Assembly (NCBI GenBank): GCA_028023455.1
Contig: JAQFVV010000180.1
Location: 1,056,001 to 1,120,000 of the forward strand
Length of the DNA: 64,000 nucleotides
Source: Epiperipatus broadwayi
Lineage: Eukaryota > Onychophora > Udeonychophora > Euonychophora > Peripatidae
Direction of reading: 5' to 3'
Shown here: positions 58,070 to 64,000 of the stretch, in pieces
Layout of the letters: every line of letters begins with the position of its first letter
Numbering within the stretch: position 1 is the stretch's first letter
Notes under the pieces: model-generated
Database searches by the model: none
What the model saw: only the letters and a program-made list of their open reading frames with translations
Told to the model about the DNA's origin: nothing
Made by a program: the position numbers and the translations under genes

Positions 58070-59640
58070 TAAAAATAATAAAAATTATATTTTTACTCTT
58101 AAAAGTAATTTACTATAAAGCAAACTACAAACTAAGAGATTTGTAAAACTATGTATATTTTGAAAGTTATATGCTTAGTTGTATCCTGTATTTTCTGATT
58201 TTTAAAATATTAGCATAGAAGGTTAGAATTAAACCATTTTATTCCTTGTTGATCTGGTAGTTGATTAATCAAATTTCATACAAGGTGAGAGAAATAGAAT
58301 AATTACCATGAAATTTTATACAAAGTCTAAAAATGACTTGTTATTCATTCTGATACCAGTTCTAAGAGGTATATTTTCTTGATTTCTCTTCCCAAAAGTA
58401 TTAGCTGAAAAAAACACATTGTGTAACACCAACAACACTTTAAGTCTGCTAAAATAATTGCTGAGAATGTTGCCAATAATGAAAAATAAAAATCCATAGG
58501 ATCTCTTTTTCTGGCATTGTCTACCTCAGCCAACATAATATGTCTTGAATATTATCTTCAATGCTCATCAATGTTAATTGTTACCAAACTAATTACAATA
58601 ATCTGTCAACTTAAGGAAAATTTACCTGACTACAATGTTATCAAATTAGATACATTTTGTAAGAATAATAAAAAGGTTAACAATACACTAAGCACTTTAA
58701 GTGAGCATAGAAAATGTCATTGCAAACTCAAATCCCAGATCCAAACTGTAAGTTATTTGCATATATATAGTTTATAATTTAGATAATGAAAAAGGAATCT
58801 ATCATTAAATAACATAGCAATAGATTACAAATGTATATTTATTTTAACTCAATCTTAGTTTATTTAAAACATAGAGAAGAGCTTTCTTTTTATATAATCT
58901 TAGACTTCTTCATTTGATAAAATAATCTTTAGTATGTTAAAAAAAAATTATTATTGTCAAAAATATTTTCCAAGATTGTTAAGAATATGCTCTGAGACAG
59001 AAAGAGAGAATCAAAAAATATATTATGACACTTATCATAATAATTTAATTGTAAACTTGAATAAAGCAAATAATAAAATATAAAAAATTAAAATCTTAAA
59101 ATGTATTTTTTGAAATTATGTCATTTAATATTTTAAATGTATAGGTGAAAATTATTCAATTTACGAATTATAAATATTGTTTTATCTATAAAAAAATATC
59201 AAAGGTAAATTTAAAATGAGCTTTACTTGGGGTTAAATAGATTTCTCAATTGCCAAGAATAGAATTCATATAACAGTGGTATATGAATGTATTATATGCA
59301 AATATATGTTAATAATGTGAATTTACATCCATTGAATACATGCTTTTGAAAATAAATAAATAATTTAATTTTGAAAGTGTTAAATTGATATTTTGAAAAC
59401 TTGTAAGTATTTAGAATCTTGCTTTATTTAAATGTAGTATCATTAAAGCTAAAGAAGCCATTGAATAATAAGAATTTATATTACCATGAATAGTAATTTA
59501 TACATTTATTGTTTTTACTATATAAGGTGGGAATTCATTATAGTTGAATACTAAAAAAATGAATTTAAGGAATTAAATGCAAAATTCTCTATGCATTTCT
59601 ATTATAGAATAATATCAATAATCTAACCACCATTATTAAT
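58070..59640. other. No recognised gene; two short opposing open frames
   Basis: Open frames at 58345-58536 (minus, 63 codons) and 58517-58777 (plus, 86 codons) lie in a slightly GC-richer patch; neither shows a motif or clean splice sites. Otherwise AT-rich. Confidence 0.35.
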
Positions 59641-60434
59641 AATGAATCAATTTAATATTAATTATTCTCACACATATGTTTTACATAAAGTGTTGAACAT
59701 GAAGTTATTTAGTTTATTTCCTTTTCATGGACAGTTTGAAGCAGCCAAATTAATCAATCAATTACTTATAGATTACCTTAATTTTGGCCTATACACGATA
59801 AACTCATCTCTCCAATTCATCTCCAAAATCAAAAATACTCAAATCTCTCAGACTTCAATTATGGCTACAATGGATGTGAAGGAACTATACGGACCAATTA
59901 ATAGAAAAGCATCCATCCAAATAGTACATGAAGAGCTACTGCGAGCACATTGCCCTAGTGAAAGAGTTAAATTCATTATTGCTTTCCTGTCATGGCTTGA
60001 CTCCCATATATTTATACTCTTTGAAAACAAGTGGTAGACAATGCAAGATGTATGGCCCATGGGCCTTCCTATCAGTGGTGTTTTATCTAGCATATATTTA
60101 AATAAATATGAGCTATCGATCATTCCAAAATATCACAATATCAACCAAGACTTTACATATATTCGTTATGTAGACGATATCTTTATCATAACCTCTAAAA
60201 ATAATACTTTAAATATACAACATGATTTACAAAACTTAACCAAATTTTCATTCACCATCACATATAAAAATAATAAAGAACTTAAATATCTCGATCTCTC
60301 TTTATCGAGAAATCACCACTTAATAGATTACAAAATGATTGTTAAACCATGTGAAATTCGCAGCTGTATACACCCTAACTCTAACTCACCTGCATCACAT
60401 AAATTTGCTGGCCTTAATGCATTTTTGTTTAGAA

Positions 60435-60885
60435 ATGGGGAAACTCGGGCCACAGTGAACAATAGACTGGCTCAGCATAGATATATATATATACAAAGGC
60501 TACAACTAAAGGAGAGGGCAGCTCAGTATTTGCTGATCATCAGCAGGAGCAAAGCCATAGATTTGAGCTATCTAAAGCCTACATCGTATGCACAGAAAGG
60601 AACGATGTCAAGAGGAAGATCAAAGAGGCATGTTACATCACCAGCAATGCCATGTCAATCAACAGAAAAAACACGTGCTTCGCAGTCTCAAAAAGGTGGA
60701 TGTTGTAATTTGCATGCATTTGCATAGAATCAACAGCCTGTAAAAGGACTATGATTATGGAGCCGTAAAGGCCCTGAAAGCGCTAAGTCCATAAATAGAA
60801 GCTTACTAATAATAAACTTATAGTTTCACCTCAGTTATTAATTTTAGCTTTTCAGTAATTTAGAAACTTTTATTTATGTAAATAT
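60435..60885 (+). mobile_element. Nested, 5'-truncated PLE end with GIY-YIG and tail
   Basis: The frame after FLFRN jumps into GETRATVNNRLAQH, equivalent to GETKATINTRLAQH of the surrounding copy. After a frameshift it is open through SSVFADHQQEQSH, ERNDVKRKIKEACYITSNAM, NRKNTCFAVSKRWML and a stop (60699). It is followed by a tail with GAAAGCGCTAAG. It is GC-richer and less decayed than its host copy, so it is a younger insertion. Confidence 0.75.
60746..60790 (+). ncRNA. Hammerhead-like motif, PLE family D type (nested copy)
   Basis: GGACT (60746-60750) pairs perfectly with AGTCC (60786-60790) as stem I. Between them lie ATGATTA, a GC-rich stem II (GCC/GGC core), GAAA (60776-60779), and GCGCTA (2-bp stem III plus CTA triplet). 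The layout is that of a type I hammerhead, but the 7-nt core is ATGATTA rather than CTGANGA. The shared A in place of C3 with the copy at 17.55 kb is notable. Confidence 0.5.
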
Positions 60886-61544
60886 GAAGCAGACAGGAAA
60901 GAAAACATAAACAACTATATTAAAGATCTATTAGCAGCAGGGTTCAAATTCAAAGCTATTAAAAATAAAATCATAAAATTTAATAATACAATAAACAATA
61001 ATGTACCTCGCACCAATATACCTAGAATAAGAATCCCCTACATTACTAAAATATCTAACAAACTAATGAAAGCATTAAACGATAAATTTAACATAGCAGT
61101 TAGAACTCCACCTAATTCTAATATATTGATTAACAACTCTAAAGACCACATTGATCGATCGTTCACCCCACATGTGGTGTACTCTATTGCCTGCCCTCAG
61201 GCCGGATGCCATGCTATATATTATGGTGAAACGAAAGCTACAATCAATACTAGACTGGCTCAACATATTTACACATTTAACAGAGCTCAGAAAAACAGCA
61301 ACACATCCTCTGTATTTTTGGAGCATGCTAAACAATCTGGACATAACTTCACACCTGCCAATCCCATAATATTGTGCTCAGAATCAAATTATCACAAAAG
61401 AAAAATAAAGGAGACATTTTACATCAATGGAAACATCCATGCCATTAATAGAAAAGCCACTTGCTTCGAGATCTTGAAGAAATGGGCTATGTAATACTAG
61501 CTTATTTGAATATTTGTATTTGCATATATTTTATTATACATTTT

Positions 61545-61610
61545 ATGAAGGATATGAATATGAGGCATGGATCCTCGAAAACGTTAAGCCGATAAACTTT
61601 AATACTAATT
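61545..61610 (+). ncRNA. Hammerhead-like motif at the end of the outer PLE
   Basis: ATGAATA, stem II GAGG/CCTC, GAAA, then ACGTTA and AGCC (about 61552-61590). Same family as 60746-60790 but with weaker stem I. Located about 60 bp after the endonuclease stop, as expected for a PLE 3' terminal ribozyme. Confidence 0.4.
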
Positions 61611-61619
61611 TATATCTTC

Positions 61620-62750
61620 TCTAATTAACAATTATATATTTTACATATATGGAGAAGTAAAGCTATATTTATTTAGAGATTGTAGTTGATGAAGTAAAAA
61701 ATATTGTGTTAATAATAAAGTTTTGTATCTCTAGTTAGAAATTTATGAAACTTATTTTTAATAGTCCATTATCTTTTGCTTTACCATTACTGTTGACATT
61801 AATTTTAGCACTGTAATAAATAATCTTCCAGGTACAATAACCTATCCAGACTATAAAAGAAAGGCAGGTCTCTTTCACTCTCATAGTAGTCTGATGAATA
61901 TCTAAATAAGGCTATTTAAACGTACAATATTTACCAATTGGACTCTTCACCTCAAATCCAAACTCCAGTCATACTCCTTAGTGATTGTGCTACCATGAAC
62001 AAAGATCACAATTAGATATTGCCATCTTAATAAACCTAGTACTGTCACTATTTTTTTAATTCTTTAGGGCTTTAGCTAAAAAATATCAAAAAGGAAATCG
62101 GAGTTAGGAATACTGAATGTAATTAATGGATAAAAATGTGATTGCACAAATTATAAAAGTTACTATAGGGAGGTGACCAATGGTGTAAGATTCTCATGAC
62201 AACTTAACTCTCCAATATTGTGACTGAAGAAGAAAAGGAGGAAAACAGAAAGTCTGTTTGCATTAAAAACAGTGCCTAACTTTTGATAAACTAACATTCA
62301 ATCCTACAAGGTAGCACAAAAAACATTTTATTGACTATTTCCTATCAGCTATTCACAGTTGACCTTCATATTTGAAGGTTATACTATTATCTGACATTTT
62401 ACATAGCTTACTGATCTCTGCACCCAACACACAAAAATTTCATTTGTTTGAAAACTTATAATCCCAAAAAATGAAAAATAGTTGCTTTATATTTTGGATC
62501 TTGAAAAAATTTTTAATTCCAAATGTTAAGTTGCAGAGAGAAAATGTTTCTAAAAAATTATAACATTATGATGTAATTTTTTTTTTTCAAAAATAATATT
62601 AGTTTTATATATACTTGTTGCCTTTTAAATTAAATTTTGTATTTAAAGATTCCAAATAAAATACAGATGTGAATATTTATTAGCACAAGAAAACATATTA
62701 AAAATTGAATATAAATACATTCTTGGACTCGTATTATTTGCTTTACTTAC
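61620..62750. other. Intron between PLE and FN3 exon, nothing recognised
   Basis: A moderately GC-richer stretch at about 61830-62260 may be an old repeat; no coding or RNA motif identified. Confidence 0.35.
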
Positions 62751-62888
62751 CTAATTCAACATATTCTTGATTGCAGCTAATATTAACTTTATTAAAAAAT
62801 ACATAATTACATGATTGGCGTGACAGACTCACAGTTATTGATGATGAATCATTAATAACATGGGACATGTTCCACAAAGAAATTTTAC
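62751..62888 (-). CDS. Fibronectin type III exon (first half of the domain) of the host receptor gene
   Basis: A ttactttcag acceptor and GTAAGT donor bound a 138-nt open exon, phase 1 in and phase 1 out. The peptide starts KISLWNMSHVINDSSSITVS, with strand A/B features of FN3 domains (a small linker, then S-S-I-T-V-S as strand B). It contains two cysteines and two N-glycosylation-like sites (NMS, NDS). Joined in phase to 38915-39058 it gives a domain of about 95 residues, the normal FN3 size. A split FN3 domain with phase-1 borders is common in receptor genes. It is extracellular by topology. Confidence 0.8.
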
Positions 62889-63653
62889 CTGAAAGTAAAT
62901 ATATATACATGTAATATTCAAATCAATATATATTGTATTTTAATACATATATATTATAACGGGATGTGCTGTTTTCCATATATATCTTACGCATATATAA
63001 AACCATTTGTAAGATTGTGCGTATGTATATAACGATACATGTATATGCGTAATTGTTAAATATATATATATTCTTAAAAGTATTTCAAAAATTATTCCAT
63101 TTATCGCCCAGTATATTTATGAGCATCAATTTATGACCTCAAGCACCAATCCTATATTACTATAAGAATTATGCTGGGAGAGCTGGAATACAAATATGGA
63201 AATGCCCTTGGCTAGCTCTACTGAGGGTGGGTGATTGACAAATCGACAGAAATCTACAAGGGAGGAGGTTACTATACTTTAATGTGTTTGATCTACTATT
63301 CTAAATTCCTTCTACTTTTATAAAAACAGAACTAAATAAACAATACCAATAAACGTTCATTTTTAAATTTGTACATTTTTATTTTACCATGATTAAATAT
63401 TTTGTGCTTTTTATTTTAAGAAAAACGCATGCATACACATACTGCTTAGATATTTAAAAAAAATCACATGAATAAAATTTATATCAGTTCATACAGTAAG
63501 AAAAATCATTTCCTTTTCTTTGATTCTTTTCTTTTTTTCAAAGTTTATGCACATTGTTCATGATAATGAAGTTTGTAAAGAAAGTTTGTGAAAAATTAAA
63601 AGAAACAGATGCTATCTGGAACACTAATTACATATTGTTGAATGTGTACTTAC
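62889..63653. other. Intron of 765 nt (if the microexon is real)
   Basis: AT-rich; the minus-strand acceptor side ends in a pyrimidine stretch before AG at 62889-62890. Confidence 0.4.
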
Positions 63654-63671
63654 CTGCATTTCTTTTCTTCC
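63654..63671 (-). CDS. Candidate 18-nt microexon of the host gene
   Basis: On minus, attttccccag / 18 nt / GTAAGTAC has strong consensus at both splice sites. The length is divisible by three. In the phase required by the next exon (one base carried over) it reads KKRNA plus a split glycine and has no stop, inserting six residues just before the FN3 domain. Microexons near Ig/FN3 junctions are known in neuronal receptor phosphatases, but I cannot claim such identity. With only 18 nt, chance occurrence cannot be excluded. Confidence 0.45.
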
Positions 63672-63679
63672 CTGGGGAA

Positions 63680-64000
63680 AATGATAAATTATTAAAAGTG
63701 AAAAATTTCATTCATTTTGACTTCTTTTTATAGCACTTATATAATGGGAATGAAATTGAATTATTGATTCTGGTTGTCCTATATTCTTGCTTGTTGATTC
63801 CATTACCTTATTTTTTTATTTAGACTTTGGATCAATTTGTTCCTACCTTTGTCAGTTACTTTTCCTGCAGCCACCTTCAGACCTTCATGAGGTGGGATTG
63901 CACTGCCTGGCATGCTTACATTTTCTTAAGCTGGCTTGCCCACCATTCTAACCTCAATTTCTTTCCACAAATCTCTCTCTTAGCACTCCTTACAAAAATC
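63680..64000. other. GC-richer window end, unresolved
   Basis: 63840-64000 is much richer in GC than the rest. On minus it includes an open stretch reading SMPGSAIPPHEGLKVAAGKV (about 63920-63861), without clear splice borders inside the window. It could be a repeat or an exon cut by the boundary; I cannot decide. Confidence 0.25.

Larger units (their letters stand above)
59642..61494 (+). pseudogene. Penelope-like element: reverse transcriptase plus GIY-YIG endonuclease, interrupted by a nested PLE
   Basis: RT: TSIMATMDVKELYGPI (motif A, about 59855-59900), a stop after ENKW (60036), then MGLPISGVLSSIYLNKYE (motif B, about 60059-60112), FTYIRYVDDIFII (motif C with YVDD intact, about 60153-60191), LKYLDLSLSR and HPNSNSPASHKFAGLNAFLF (60371-60430). 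The thumb is interrupted at about 60435 by another PLE end. The host copy resumes near 60890 (ENINNYIKDLLAAGFKFKAI). It ends with GIY-YIG: HVVYSIACPQAGCHAIYYGE (61174-61233), TKATINTRLAQH, KRKIKETFYI, KKWAM and a stop at 61494. This is the best-kept PLE here: polymerase and endonuclease motifs survive, but a stop, the insertion and a missing N-terminus make it non-functional. Confidence 0.9.

Noticed and set aside
61075-61369. Open frames of 89 codons (minus) and 72 codons (plus) over the PLE endonuclease
   Set aside because: Both are shadows of the GIY-YIG frame at 61066-61494, which carries the family motifs.

Overview
This window is a piece of an AT-rich animal genome (my estimate is about three quarters A+T; not computed). 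There are no bacterial-style operons and no long intact reading frame. Coding matter consists of short exons with metazoan splice sites (GTAAGT/GTGAGT donors, pyrimidine-rich AG acceptors) set in very large introns, plus decayed retroelements. The retroelement mix (Penelope-like elements, RTE- and Jockey-type LINEs, Ty3/Gypsy elements, tRNA-derived SINEs, trinucleotide microsatellites) fits an invertebrate. I cannot name the phylum with confidence.

Host gene. Three phase-compatible exons on the minus strand, plus a possible 18-nt microexon, appear to belong to one receptor-like gene running off both ends of the window. In transcription order they are the microexon (63671-63654), the first half of a fibronectin type III domain (62888-62751), its second half (39058-38915), and a transmembrane exon (6584-6503). 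The introns between the last three are about 23.7 and 32.3 kb, so nearly everything else listed here lies inside introns of that gene.

Layout. 0-10 kb: RTE LINE tail, a Jockey-like LINE, a hammerhead-like repeat, the transmembrane exon and a Ty3/Gypsy integrase relic. 10-15.6 kb: extremely AT-rich with almost nothing recognisable. 15.6-20.2 kb: three families of Penelope-like (PLE) GIY-YIG endonuclease relics, each arranged as inverted repeats. 21.3-24.8 kb: a decayed Gypsy element with a primer-binding-site-like sequence and Gag. 28.1-29.8 kb: nested inverted repeats with a SINE. 33.4-35.1 kb: a hairpin-rich SINE-like unit and two direct-repeat families. 35.4-38.4 kb: a full-length-scale RTE LINE relic on the minus strand. 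38.9 kb: FN3 exon. 40.5-43 kb: a hammerhead ribozyme and two PLE foldbacks. 46.3 kb: a second hammerhead. 48.1 kb: a tRNA-like palindrome. 50.1-56.7 kb: three copies of a roughly 2-kb LTR, one inverted. 56.7-58.1 kb: a decayed hammerhead repeat and an RTE relic. 59.6-61.6 kb: the best-preserved PLE, with reverse transcriptase, GIY-YIG and a nested PLE insertion. 62.7-63.7 kb: FN3 exon and candidate microexon.

The unifying theme is hammerhead-type ribozymes of PLEs. At least two copies keep a full conserved core with a pairable stem I (40592-40649 on plus, 46306-46351 on minus). Many other copies show graded decay. The 46.3-kb copy lies in the sense orientation of the host gene's intron, and several PLE-derived units sit as long inverted repeats that would fold in the pre-mRNA.
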